Of a stretch of 37,651 bases of DNA, positions 16,789-24,987 are shown one piece after another. Under the pieces are notes generated by a model that did no database searches, had not been told where the DNA came from, and saw nothing but the letters and a program-made list of their open reading frames with translations. The position numbers and the translations under genes were made by a program. The first letter of the stretch is position 1. The number at the start of each line of letters is the position of its first letter. This stretch comes from Anaerolineae bacterium. Lineage in GTDB: Bacteria; Chloroflexota; Anaerolineae; B4-G1; SLSP01. The stretch is taken from assembly GCA_016934645.1 (NCBI GenBank), contig JAFGSL010000642.1:1-37651 (forward strand), in the 5' to 3' direction.

Positions 16789-18168
16789 ATGCCTGAGTAC
16801 AAATCTCCAGGTGTCTATATCGAAGAAGTTGATCGCGGCACCAAGCCGATTGAGGCCGTAGGGACGTCTGTGACCGCCTTTTTAGGCATCACAGCCTATG
16901 CCACGGATAAAACGTTCGAGGACGGTAAATTCATTTCAGAAAAATCCGTTCTCGGCGTTCCTCAGCGGATTACAAACTGGACCGAATACAAGAACATCTT
17001 CAGTAAATGGGATCCCGACAAGAAAGAGTATCTTTCACCATTTGTCGAGGGTGCCTATTTGCCTGAAGCCGTTTACGGATATTTTGAAAATGGTGGAGGA
17101 GCTTGCTACATCGTGAGTTTGCGCACGGTTGAAGCGGCGGATGAGGCTGCGTCAAATATAGCTCTGGCTAAGGGAACCACCTCCAGAAGAAAAATAGCAG
17201 CAAAGGATGGTGAGGAAGTCCAACCTGCCGAAGCGCCTGAGAATCAGGCAGAACAAGCTAAGGACATCAAACCTTTGACCAAAGCAGATTTTGCTGGAGA
17301 TGCAACTAAACAAACCGGCCTGATGGGGCTTGCTGCCTATGACGAAGTACGCCTGATCGTCGCGCCTGACGTCATGGTCGGCTACGACAGTTCCGATGCC
17401 AAAGAAAAGGATCGCGTTATCAATATCCAGGGAGCCATCATCACGCATTGCGAAGGCATGAAGTATCGTTTTGCCATCCTGGATACCCCTTGTGGTCTTA
17501 GTCCAACTGAGGTCCAGGCTTGGAAAGAAGATACTAAATTCAACAGTCGCTTTGCGGCGCTGTACTACCCCTGGCTCAAGATTGCTGGCAACAAGCTGAT
17601 ACCACCCAGTGGTCACATCGCAGGAATCTACAACCGCAGTGATTCTGAGCGGGGCGTCCACAAGGCGCCGGCGAATGAGGTCGTGCGCGGTGTACGCGAT
17701 TTGGAACGCACCCTTGGTAAAGCGGACCAGGATTTGCTGAACCCCGAAGGCATCAACTGTATACGTGCCTTCCCCGGCCGTGGTATCCGGGTATGGGGTG
17801 CGCGTACATTGGTCCCGAAAGATGATGGCGCGTGGCGTTATGTCAACGTTCGTCGCCTGTTCAATATGATTGAAGCCTCAATGGACATCGGCCTGCAATG
17901 GGTAGTCTTTGAGCCTAACGACCGTATGTTGTGGGCTAAGGTACGGCGGGACGTGCGTTCGTTCTTGCGCACAGTCTGGCTCAGTGGCGCGCTCTTCGGC
18001 AGCACACCGGAAGAGGCTTTCTACGTGAAGTGCGACGACGAGCTGAATCCCCCTGCTATCCGGGATTTAGGACAACTCATCATCGAAGTTGGCATCGCAC
18101 CGGTGAAACCGGCGGAATTTGTGATCTTCCGCATCAGCCAGTGGGCTGGCGCCAATGCGGAAGCGTAA
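16789..18168 (+). CDS. Contractile tail sheath protein
   Basis: This 459-residue protein polymerises around the inner tube and contracts to drive injection. The N-terminal signature is PEYKSPGVYIEEVDRGTKPI, followed by GTSVTAFLGIT and YLPEAVYGYFENGGGACYIV, all typical of phage-like sheaths. Residues 120-175 are a charged, Pro/Glu/Ala-rich insertion, probably surface exposed. The C-terminal sheath domain covers about 290-459: GINCIRAFPGRGIRVWGART, YVNVRRLFNMIEASMDIGLQ, WVVFEPND, and the terminal strand KPAEFVIFRISQW that interlocks neighbouring subunits. Only one sheath gene is present, whereas PVC and Afp encode three. AAGGAG precedes the start. Confidence 0.97.
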   Translation: MPEYKSPGVYIEEVDRGTKPIEAVGTSVTAFLGITAYATDKTFEDGKFISEKSVLGVPQRITNWTEYKNIFSKWDPDKKEYLSPFVEGAYLPEAVYGYFENGGGACYIVSLRTVEAADEAASNIALAKGTTSRRKIAAKDGEEVQPAEAPENQAEQAKDIKPLTKADFAGDATKQTGLMGLAAYDEVRLIVAPDVMVGYDSSDAKEKDRVINIQGAIITHCEGMKYRFAILDTPCGLSPTEVQAWKEDTKFNSRFAALYYPWLKIAGNKLIPPSGHIAGIYNRSDSERGVHKAPANEVVRGVRDLERTLGKADQDLLNPEGINCIRAFPGRGIRVWGARTLVPKDDGAWRYVNVRRLFNMIEASMDIGLQWVVFEPNDRMLWAKVRRDVRSFLRTVWLSGALFGSTPEEAFYVKCDDELNPPAIRDLGQLIIEVGIAPVKPAEFVIFRISQWAGANAEA

Positions 18169-18226
18169 TCCCCACCAAACGGTCACAAAACGGATATTTC
18201 AAACTTTTGGTTGAAAGGAGTTAAAC

Positions 18227-18673
18227 ATGGCAGAGCGTGAAGATCCCCTAGTGGGGTTTCATTTTGCGGTAGAAATCCAGGACCAGGTCAAAGGCTACTT
18301 CACTGAATGTTCCGGCCTGGGGTCAGAACATGAGTCCATCGAACACAAAGTCATCACCGAGAAGGGACAGGAAGTGGTACTGCGGCTCCCTGGTCGCTTG
18401 AAGTGGGAGAACATCGTCCTGAAACGAGGAATCACTGCCAACATGGACATCTGGAAGTGGCGCAAACTCGTCGAGGACGGCAAGATGGAGGAAGCACGGC
18501 ACGACGGTTCGGTGACGATGTTCGATCAGGAACTCAATCCAGTCGCCCGTTGGGAATTCAAGAATGCCTGGCCGCTGAAAGTGACGGGGCCGCAGCCCAA
18601 ATCGGACAGCAACGAGATCGGCATTGAGGAAATCACCATTGCGCACGAGTATATTGAGCGTGTTGAGGTTTAA
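18227..18673 (+). CDS. Inner tube protein 1 (Pvc1/Hcp-like, T4 gp19 family)
   Basis: This 148-residue protein forms the hexameric rings of the injected tube. The family pattern is clear: DPLVGFHFAVEIQDQVKGYF at the N-terminus, FTECSGLGSEHESIEH, a Leu-Pro-Gly-Arg segment (VLRLPGRLKWENIVLKRG), a loop helix with DIWKWRKLVEDGK, and the closing strands ITIAHEYIERVEV. It follows the sheath by 58 bases with AAAGGAG upstream, the usual sheath-then-tube order. A terminator-like hairpin lies downstream. Confidence 0.96.
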   Translation: MAEREDPLVGFHFAVEIQDQVKGYFTECSGLGSEHESIEHKVITEKGQEVVLRLPGRLKWENIVLKRGITANMDIWKWRKLVEDGKMEEARHDGSVTMFDQELNPVARWEFKNAWPLKVTGPQPKSDSNEIGIEEITIAHEYIERVEV

Positions 18674-18708
18674 CATCAACAATGGTGTTCCGCGTATCGC
18701 GAGTGTGG

Positions 18709-18761
18709 AGCTGGATGCTGGATGTTGATAAAAGAATCCATTCGGCTTCCAGCACCCAGCT
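18709..18761 (+). terminator. Hairpin downstream of tube 1
   Basis: AGCTGGATGCTGGA (18709-18722) pairs with TCCAGCACCCAGCT (18748-18761), 13 of 14 positions. There is no T-run immediately after. It may limit read-through from the abundant sheath and tube genes, so that they are made in excess over the baseplate genes. Confidence 0.5.
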
Positions 18762-18766
18762 TCACT

Positions 18767-18861
18767 TAGGGTCTGTAAAAGAATAAGTTCCCGCGCAGAG
18801 CGCCCCGGGGACGGGGCTTCGAGCCTGAAATACGGGAAGTTATATTTTTACGAATCCTTAA
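18767..18861. mobile_element. MITE-like element with terminal inverted repeats
   Basis: GTAAAAGAATAAGTTCCCG (18775-18793) and CGGGAAGTTATATTTTTAC (18833-18851) are inverted copies (16 of 19 positions), and weaker pairing extends outward to TTAGGG/CCTTAA. The 39-base centre is GC-rich (CGCCCCGGGGACGGGG). It has no coding capacity. The size and structure fit a miniature inverted-repeat element lodged between the two tube genes. Confidence 0.45.
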
Positions 18862-18939
18862 GGCCGTTCCAAGAAAATAAATCGTCCAAAAGCCAAAGTC
18901 CTTTGGGCAGTAAGCTACGGTTTTGGGGGGTTTTAAATC

Positions 18940-19347
18940 TTGGAACTACCTAAGCCAAATAGAGTTGCAGTGGTGAATAAAATGCAGAATACATTCGAGT
19001 TTGTACTACCGCGAGGTTATGTGGATGCTGCAGGACAGGTACACCGTGAGGGATGTATCCGGTTGGCCTCGGCACTGGACGAGATACAGGCTGTAAGTGA
19101 TACACGCGTGCAGGCTAATGAAGCTTACTTACCCATTGTGTTACTCAGTTCTGTGATTGTGCGTCTGGGGACACTACAAGCTATTACGCCTCGGGTACTT
19201 GAGCAGCTATTTGCCGCTGACCTGGCCTATCTGGAAGATCTATATCTCAGGCTCAATAGCTACGAATCTGTCCTTGTCGATGCCGTGTGCCCACAGTGTA
19301 ACGCGCGTTTTCAACTTCAGGTTGCGCCTTTAGGGAATAGTGAATAA
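18940..19347 (+). CDS. eCIS tail assembly protein with CPxC motif
   Basis: This 135-residue protein belongs to a family found between the two tube genes in actinobacterial and chloroflexal eCIS loci, comparable to a phage tail assembly chaperone. Visible features are NTFEFVLPRGYVDAAGQVHR, then EGCIRLASALDEIQAV, a hydrophobic helix (LPIVLLSSVIVRLG), ITPRVLEQLFAADLAYLEDL, and a C-terminal zinc-knuckle-like half (CPQCNARFQLQ). Its exact role is unknown. The start is probably TTG 18940 after GGGGGG (18925-18930). ATG 18982 is an alternative, with similarity starting right after it. Its stop codon overlaps the next start (TAATG). Confidence 0.8.
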   Translation: MELPKPNRVAVVNKMQNTFEFVLPRGYVDAAGQVHREGCIRLASALDEIQAVSDTRVQANEAYLPIVLLSSVIVRLGTLQAITPRVLEQLFAADLAYLEDLYLRLNSYESVLVDAVCPQCNARFQLQVAPLGNSE

Positions 19348-19556
19348 TGGACCAGCACATTACGCAAGGTCAGGTTGATGCCGCGTTGCCGAAGGCTGCA
19401 AGTTCAACGCTGGCGAATAGCGGTTCTGTCACGCCAGAATTGGTTCGTGAGATTGCCGATAGAGTTTACGCTTTGCTTAAAAAAGACTTACAGATTGAAC
19501 GAGAGCGGATGCGAAGACTGTCCAGCTCGCGGCAGAGTGGAGGCTTTCTATGGTAG
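19347..19556 (+). CDS. Small helical eCIS protein
   Basis: This 69-residue protein ends in an amphipathic helix, TPELVREIADRVYALLKKDL, followed by QIERERMRR. The same pattern closes the 651-residue protein two genes downstream (LDELARQVYGEVKRRLAVEW, then ERFRQ). This helix is common in small eCIS proteins, and its function is unknown. It could be a docking or capping helix. The ATG overlaps the previous stop by one base, and the end overlaps the tube 2 start by seven bases, so it is tightly coupled to both. Confidence 0.72.
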   Translation: MDQHITQGQVDAALPKAASSTLANSGSVTPELVREIADRVYALLKKDLQIERERMRRLSSSRQSGGFLW

Positions 19557-20005
19557 GGGATAAGTCAGAATTGTATGCTCAAGCCAATCCATCTTTCCGC
19601 TTCGTCGTCTCTATCCAGGGCATTAACCAAGCCGTCTTTACTGAATGTTCTCTCCCTACTATTGAGTGGGAAGTCGAAAACGTCCCGGAAGGTGGGGTCA
19701 ATACTTACGTCCACCAACTTCCAGGGCGGCGTAAACCGGCCACAATTACCCTGAAAAATGGAATTGGCAAAACTGATTTGCTGGATTGGTATCTCAAGGG
19801 AATGAAAGAGACCTTTGAACGTAAGCCGTTGACAATCACTCTGTATAACATCCAAAGAGAAGCTGTCGTGGCCTGGGATATCCAGGAGGCGCTTCCCACC
19901 AAATGGAACGGTTCAGAGCTAAAAAGTGACGCGAATACAATCGCGATCCAAACGTTGGTCTTTTCATGCGGTGAGATTACCGTGTCCTATGGTGATGGGG
20001 CATAG
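19550..20005 (+). CDS. Inner tube protein 2 (Pvc5-like initiator tube)
   Basis: This 151-residue tube-fold protein is diverged from tube 1. It shows PSFRFVVSIQGINQAVFTEC, EWEVENVPEGGVNTYVHQLP, GRRKPATITLKNGI, a helix with LLDWYLKGM, and the closing strand region IQTLVFSCGEITVSYG. In PVC-type particles the second tube protein forms the layers joining the tube to the spike and baseplate, which fits its place just before the baseplate genes. The start overlaps the small upstream gene by seven bases. Confidence 0.92.
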   Translation: MVGDKSELYAQANPSFRFVVSIQGINQAVFTECSLPTIEWEVENVPEGGVNTYVHQLPGRRKPATITLKNGIGKTDLLDWYLKGMKETFERKPLTITLYNIQREAVVAWDIQEALPTKWNGSELKSDANTIAIQTLVFSCGEITVSYGDGA

Positions 20006-20023
20006 CCTGGTTAAGGAAGAAAC

Positions 20024-21979
20024 GTGAACACTAATCGTATGCGTGGATATGCCAATCAAATGCAGCAGAACGCACTGATTCGCCGGGTGCGCCGTCATGC
20101 CACCATGGCAACCCTATTTCGGTCTGCCGACGTCACACCAGCGCCAGTCGCGCAATCACAGATAGCTTCTGTAGCCATGCCCGTCGGCCCCACGGTTGAT
20201 GAGCTTGTCCCAGCGCTTCCGTACACCCAGGAAGAGACACCTTTGTCGTCACGTGCACCATCACGCGCTATGGTGCCAGGCGGGCCTTCACCGGTTGCCC
20301 TTTCTGCCGTACAGCGACGCCAAGAACCTACTCCATCACCCCTCACGGTATCTACACAAACAGCAGTGCCAACAACGGTCGCCGATAAAGACCAGTCGAG
20401 CACAGATGACGCGAGCTGGCGACGCTTAAAGACGATTTTTCGCAAACACCAAGAACGCGCTGAGGCAGCAGCGCAGCAGACACCTGAAGTATCCCCAGCG
20501 GCATCTCAGGTTGGGGGCGGGGACACAATTTCTGTTTCTGAACCATATAAGCGCGTCGTGCAAGAGACTGAGGCGAATGACATCTCAACAAGCCTGGCTT
20601 CAGCGCATTTCTCAGAGAGCCGTACCACACCACCCCCCAGCGTCGCACAGGTTCACGATGTCAAAAGAGTACCTGGCAGCGAGACCGTTCAGGAGGAGGA
20701 AAGCCCGTATGGCTTGTTGGGTGAATCATCAGCATCGACCCTTCAAGCAAAAGAACACGAGACGGAACCACGCAGCAAAGAGGCAGGCCATGTGCAACTT
20801 ATGGCAGAGCAACCATCACTCCCGGTACCTCCTACACGCGCGGAGTCTATGCCCACCATACAGCAAAACGAGCATCTGCATCCAGAACCTCGCACGTCTA
20901 TAGAGTCTGCTCCTCACGTTTTTCCTGCCGCTGCCTCGACGGAGGATGCTGAGCAGAGTTCATACAACGTTCATGCTTTGCCCTTGCAAGCGATGTGGCC
21001 TGTTGAACGGCACACGGAGGCAACCTCACGCCAACCACCCGCGTTGTCTTCTACAACACCTTCCGGCGAGGAATCCCCAATGCCGGTCGCCGATGCACAG
21101 GTGCTGAAAGCACTTGATGCTATTGCACCGCAGCACCCAACGGCTTCTTCGATTGACGTGGTGATGCCACGACGGCCACGACCTGTCGTAACTTCACTGG
21201 CACAATCAACCCGCTCTGGTCGTGCGGTGGATGCACGAGTGGGAGCGAGTCCGCTATCTGTGCAAACGAAAGCAGAATCGTCCCCGGAAGCTACAAACGC
21301 CACAACTGACCCCATGGTGCAAACCGATATTGGGTTGTTGCCTGCCGATTTGTGGCCATTTCTGGGTGAGCCTTCTCCAGCAGAAAAACGCAACTTCCCT
21401 GTCAAGGCAACAGTGCCCTCCCGTACCCCCACTGCGCCCAGCAGTGGAGCAGCCACAGAAATCAAAACGGAAGCACTGCCTGAACCGACAAGTTCGACGG
21501 CTACGGATAGGCTGCAAGCACCAGCTTTTACTCCAATCGATACAGGATCGGGCGTTTTGCATACCAATACACCCATATCGAGACACAGGTTCACACACTC
21601 AGGGCCATCCCAGACTATCGTACAAACAGCCCCTGTTGTTCGGGAACAGCCATCGCCACCTTCTCCAACCAAGGCCTCTGTCTCAGACAGCCCTTTAGTG
21701 GACGCGGTAAGTGATACCAGTGTGAACATTGTACGAGAACCACAGAGGGATTCGCCGGTTATTCAGCGGCAACCCGAATTAAGCTCAACAACAAGTACAT
21801 TAGCGGATGTGATGGAGACGCGGCCTGAGCAGTCCGGGTCTCTAGGCACAAACACTGAAGACACCATGACGGAACCTGAGTCCAAGGGGCCAGATCTTGA
21901 CGAGCTGGCGCGGCAGGTCTATGGAGAAGTGAAACGCCGGTTGGCCGTGGAATGGGAGCGATTTCGTCAGTGTTTTTAG
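20024..21979 (+). CDS. Long disordered Pro/Ser/Thr-rich eCIS protein
   Basis: This 651-residue protein has no recognised domain. Residues 1-35 are basic and possibly helical (MRGYANQMQQNALIRRVRRH). Residues 35-615 are low-complexity, rich in Pro, Ser, Thr, Glu and Gln, with almost no hydrophobic core. The last 30 residues form the helix LDELARQVYGEVKRRLAVEW, shared with the 69-residue protein. The GTG start at 20024 has AAGGA at 20013; ATG 20039 is an alternative. It sits where some loci carry additional adaptor or measuring proteins. A flexible lumen filler, tape measure or cargo adaptor are possible. Many Ser/Thr residues also make it a plausible kinase substrate. All of these roles are inference. 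Confidence 0.7.
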   Translation: MNTNRMRGYANQMQQNALIRRVRRHATMATLFRSADVTPAPVAQSQIASVAMPVGPTVDELVPALPYTQEETPLSSRAPSRAMVPGGPSPVALSAVQRRQEPTPSPLTVSTQTAVPTTVADKDQSSTDDASWRRLKTIFRKHQERAEAAAQQTPEVSPAASQVGGGDTISVSEPYKRVVQETEANDISTSLASAHFSESRTTPPPSVAQVHDVKRVPGSETVQEEESPYGLLGESSASTLQAKEHETEPRSKEAGHVQLMAEQPSLPVPPTRAESMPTIQQNEHLHPEPRTSIESAPHVFPAAASTEDAEQSSYNVHALPLQAMWPVERHTEATSRQPPALSSTTPSGEESPMPVADAQVLKALDAIAPQHPTASSIDVVMPRRPRPVVTSLAQSTRSGRAVDARVGASPLSVQTKAESSPEATNATTDPMVQTDIGLLPADLWPFLGEPSPAEKRNFPVKATVPSRTPTAPSSGAATEIKTEALPEPTSSTATDRLQAPAFTPIDTGSGVLHTNTPISRHRFTHSGPSQTIVQTAPVVREQPSPPSPTKASVSDSPLVDAVSDTSVNIVREPQRDSPVIQRQPELSSTTSTLADVMETRPEQSGSLGTNTEDTMTEPESKGPDLDELARQVYGEVKRRLAVEWERFRQCF

Positions 21980-22009
21980 TGTTACTTTATGTCTTTTGTG
22001 AGGGACAAA

Positions 22010-22699
22010 ATGACCAACACACAGGGTAATTTAGAGCCAGCCAGGATTTACGAAGTTGATAAAGATGGCGAGGAAGTCAAGGGAGGAATATCAGTTGATT
22101 GTATGTTTAACCCATACGAGTACACGATCTCAAAGTCCAATTCGTATTCTGAGAAACCCAAGAATGCTGCCGATACTCCAAACGCTGAATTCTTCAAAGC
22201 TGGCGCTCAAACTTTGAAACTTAACCTTGTCTTTGACAGTTATGAAGCAAAAGAGGATGTCAGCCAGAAAACGCGAAAACTCTGGGATTTTATGTTGACG
22301 AAAAACCAGGAAGAGAGTCATCAGGGCGACAAGGTTACACCTCCCCAGGCGGCCTTTCACTGGGGTGTGTTTATGTTTGTCGCTTATATCACGAGCATGA
22401 CTCAGAAGTTTACGTTGTTCCTTCACGATGGCACCCCCGTGCGGGCGAAGGTCGATGTGACTTTCACGCAGTACACAGATGTGGATGATTATCGGGGAAA
22501 AAGGACCAATCCGACTTCTGGAGGTGGTCCAAGCGAACGAGTATGGCGCGTCATCGCGGGAGACCGATTGGATATCATCGCTCAGGAAATCTATGGCGAA
22601 GCGACCCAGTGGCGTCGTATTGCACAACATAACCAGATTTTGGATCCGTTAACCTTAAAACCTGGCCGGCAGTTACGAATCCCGCTTGATCGTATTTAA
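22010..22699 (+). CDS. LysM tube-baseplate adaptor (Pvc7-like)
   Basis: This 229-residue protein joins the tube to the baseplate hub. The N-terminal tube-like domain shows CMFNPYEYTISKSNSYSEKP, TLKLNLVFDSYE, and a strand with FTLFLHDGTPVRAKVDVTFT. The C-terminal LysM domain lies near 180-226: RVWRVIAGDRLDIIAQEIYG, WRRIAQHNQ, LKPGRQLRIP. In phage and eCIS baseplates this LysM fold acts as a protein-contact module. ATG 22010 is preferred because GAGGGA (22000-22005) lies upstream; ATG 21989 has none. It precedes the spike gene by 12 bases. Confidence 0.93.
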   Translation: MTNTQGNLEPARIYEVDKDGEEVKGGISVDCMFNPYEYTISKSNSYSEKPKNAADTPNAEFFKAGAQTLKLNLVFDSYEAKEDVSQKTRKLWDFMLTKNQEESHQGDKVTPPQAAFHWGVFMFVAYITSMTQKFTLFLHDGTPVRAKVDVTFTQYTDVDDYRGKRTNPTSGGGPSERVWRVIAGDRLDIIAQEIYGEATQWRRIAQHNQILDPLTLKPGRQLRIPLDRI

Positions 22700-22711
22700 T
22701 GGGAGAATAGC

Positions 22712-24457
22712 ATGTCACAGCAGCAACCGCTCGCAAGCCATATATACATCTCTATTGAGGGGACTGAGGCAGAACCCGCTGTTATGCAAAAGGTACTTGG
22801 CGTTGTTGTGGATCAACATGCCCATCTGCCTGATATGTTTACCCTTTGCCTTCAGGATGCTGATTTGAAAATGCTTGATGAAGGCCCGTTTGACCTGGCC
22901 AAGACGGTAGAAATCGCAGCCGAAAACGCAGAGGGTAAGAAGACAACGCTGATCAAGGGTGAGATCACGGCCCTGGAACCTGAGTTTAACGAAGGTATGG
23001 ATGCAGAACTCGTGGTACGAGGTTACGATAAATCTCACCGGTTGTATCGGGAGAGTAAAAGTAAAGCCCATCTCAATAAGAAAGACAGCGACCTGGCCGA
23101 AGAGATTGCACGAGCGGTCAATCTACGCGCAGAAGTCGACGCGACGGACACAGTCTATGACCATATCTACCAACACAATCAATCGGATCTGGCGTTTCTT
23201 ATGCAACGAGCTTGGCGCATTGGATACGAATGTTTTGTATCTGATGACAAGCTCTATTTCCGGAAGCCACCTTCTGATGCAGCGACAGTAACGTTGACGT
23301 GGGGCCAAGATTTGTTGTCCTTCCACCCCCGGATGAATGTGGCTGAACAAGTGAATGAGGTGATTGTCAAGGGGTGGGATGTTGATAAACAGTCGCCTAT
23401 CGTGGGAACGGCGCAACAAGGACAGCTTTATCCAAAAGTTAAAGAGTCCAAAGATGGCGCCGCCTGGGCGCAAGATTGCGGGGGTGGTAAGCTGGTGATT
23501 GTTGACCAACCTATTGTGAGCCAAGCGGAGGCGAATGTCCTTGCCGCAGCCCGGCTGAACGAGATCAGCGGTGTCTTTATCGAAGCGGAAGGGGTCGCTT
23601 TCCGTCGTCCGGATGTCAAAGCAGGTCAAAAAGTTGAGTTGAAAGCTTTGGGAAAACGTCTGAGTGGGACCTATTTGGTGACGAACGCAACACACGCTTA
23701 TGCCGCAGATGGGTTGACGACAACCTTCACCGTCCGTGGAACACGCACAGGGTTGTTGGCTGAGCAACTGGGTTATCGCATGCCACTGACGCACTGGACG
23801 GGTGTTGTCCCTGCGATTGTGACCAACACCGACGACCCCAAGGGATGGGGGCGTGTGAAGGTGAAGTTCCCATGGATGGCAGATGACGCAGAGAGTGATT
23901 GGGCGCGGGTGGCCGGGGTCGGTGCGGGACCGGAGGCCGGACTCTGTGTGATGCCAGAGGTGAATGATGAGGTGTTGGTCACTTTTGCGTATGGTGATTT
24001 CAGCCAGCCCTATGTTCTGGGGGGAACATGGAACGGGCAATATGCAATACCGCCAGAATGTGCCGGGGCGAGCAGCGGGGAGAAACCCCTGGTACGTACC
24101 TGGCGCTCGCGCACCGGACATCACATCACGATGTACGACAATGCCGACAACAAGGTCGAGTTAATAACCGCTGGAGAGCACCAGGTCGTTCTCGATGACA
24201 AGCAAAGTAACATCACGATTAGCAGCAAAGAGGGTCACCAGATTGTGCTGGACGACAAAAATAAAAGCATCACCATCACGAGTAAAGGCGGTATCTCCCT
24301 AAAACTCGATGATCAAGGTAAAAAAGTCACTATACAAGGCTCAACCGACGTCGATATACAGGCCAGTGGGAATCTTAGCTTAAAGGCCAATGGAGAGATG
24401 AATTTACAGGCGAATGGACAAGTGAACATCAAAGGTGCGATGGTCAACCTAAATTGA
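22712..24457 (+). CDS. VgrG/gp5-like spike protein (Pvc8-like)
   Basis: This 581-residue protein forms the central trimeric spike. Residues 1-340 are the gp27-like hub (LVVRGYDKSHRLYRESK, DTVYDHIYQHNQSDLAFLMQ, LTWGQDLLSFHPRMNVAEQV). The OB-fold gp5 domain is near 357-450 (GVVPAIVTNTDDPKGWGRVK, WARVAGVGAGPEAGLCVMPE, VNDEVLVTFAYGD). The C-terminal beta-helix starts near 470 and repeats the pattern VLDDKxxxIxIxSKxG, ending in GNLSLKANGEMNLQANGQVN. There is no extra effector domain at the tip. GGGAG (22701-22705) precedes the start. Confidence 0.96.
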   Translation: MSQQQPLASHIYISIEGTEAEPAVMQKVLGVVVDQHAHLPDMFTLCLQDADLKMLDEGPFDLAKTVEIAAENAEGKKTTLIKGEITALEPEFNEGMDAELVVRGYDKSHRLYRESKSKAHLNKKDSDLAEEIARAVNLRAEVDATDTVYDHIYQHNQSDLAFLMQRAWRIGYECFVSDDKLYFRKPPSDAATVTLTWGQDLLSFHPRMNVAEQVNEVIVKGWDVDKQSPIVGTAQQGQLYPKVKESKDGAAWAQDCGGGKLVIVDQPIVSQAEANVLAAARLNEISGVFIEAEGVAFRRPDVKAGQKVELKALGKRLSGTYLVTNATHAYAADGLTTTFTVRGTRTGLLAEQLGYRMPLTHWTGVVPAIVTNTDDPKGWGRVKVKFPWMADDAESDWARVAGVGAGPEAGLCVMPEVNDEVLVTFAYGDFSQPYVLGGTWNGQYAIPPECAGASSGEKPLVRTWRSRTGHHITMYDNADNKVELITAGEHQVVLDDKQSNITISSKEGHQIVLDDKNKSITITSKGGISLKLDDQGKKVTIQGSTDVDIQASGNLSLKANGEMNLQANGQVNIKGAMVNLN

Positions 24458-24474
24458 CAAGCAGTGTGAGAATC

Positions 24475-24500
24475 TCGCGCGGAGACGTAAAGGCGCAGAG
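24475..24500 (-). repeat. Partial third copy of the intergenic repeat core
   Basis: CGCGCGGAGACGTAAAGGCG followed by CAGAG is, on the reverse strand, the core word shared by the repeats at 244-315 and 1527-1599. It lies in the spike-to-PAAR gap, so the family has entered the injection operon. Confidence 0.6.
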
Positions 24501-24542
24501 TTGCTGCAATTTGCTGATTTGTTATTTCTAAAGGAGTTTGTG

Positions 24543-24932
24543 ATGGCACAGCAAGTATGTTCCGGGGCGATGTTGCAGTGCAGCTTTGGCACTACGCCAA
24601 GTACGTTGAGCGTTCTGCAAAAGAATCGTGTTGCGACAAGCACAATGCCGGCGGCCAATATCATGGACCACGTCCCAACGGTCAATATTCAACCGTTCGG
24701 GATGTGTACGACACCAAGCAACCCACAGGTGGCTGCCGCGACAGCCGCGGCTAGCGGTGTTTTGACGCCGCAGCCGTGTATACCCGTGACTACTGCGCCA
24801 TGGACGCCGGGCTGCTTGAAAGTGAATGTTGGTGGGCAACCCGCGCTGACCAACACCTGTCAATTGATGTGCAGTTATGGCGGTGTTATCACTGTCGTCA
24901 ATCCCGGACAACAGAAAGTGAATGTTCCCTAA
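24543..24932 (+). CDS. DUF4280 PAAR-like tip protein (Pvc10-like)
   Basis: This 129-residue protein is likely the sharpening cone on the spike. It shows VCSGAMLQCSFGTTPSTL, then NIMDHVPTVNIQPFGMCTTP, a small-residue stretch, PCIPVTTAPWTPG, and LTNTCQLMCSYGGVITV. Conserved Cys residues may bind a metal, as His/Cys do in PAAR tips. ATG 24543 is chosen because AAGGAG (24531-24536) precedes it, although the frame is open from 24501. The last codons and the stop lie in the first unit of a 20-bp tandem repeat. Confidence 0.9.
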   Translation: MAQQVCSGAMLQCSFGTTPSTLSVLQKNRVATSTMPAANIMDHVPTVNIQPFGMCTTPSNPQVAAATAAASGVLTPQPCIPVTTAPWTPGCLKVNVGGQPALTNTCQLMCSYGGVITVVNPGQQKVNVP

Positions 24933-24980
24933 TCCTGGAGAATGCTCCCCAATCCTGGAGAGTGCTCCCTAATTTTGGAG
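24921..24980 (+). repeat. Three 20-bp tandem units at a gene junction
   Basis: Units start at 24921, 24941 and 24961, of the form AATGYTCCCY-AATCCTGGAG. The first contains the PAAR stop codon and the last supplies the GGAGG ribosome binding site of the gp25 gene. Each unit therefore repeats the stop-plus-binding-site junction. Confidence 0.85.
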
Positions 24981-24987
24981 GTTGTAT

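Noticed and set aside
20971..21729. 252-codon minus-strand frame over the disordered protein
   Set aside because: Low-complexity Ser/Gly/Val product of antisense Pro/Thr codons. The plus frame continues beyond it on both sides and ends in a conserved helix.
23123..24124. 333-codon minus-strand frame over the spike gene
   Set aside because: The plus strand encodes a canonical hub and OB-fold; the minus frame has no supporting features.
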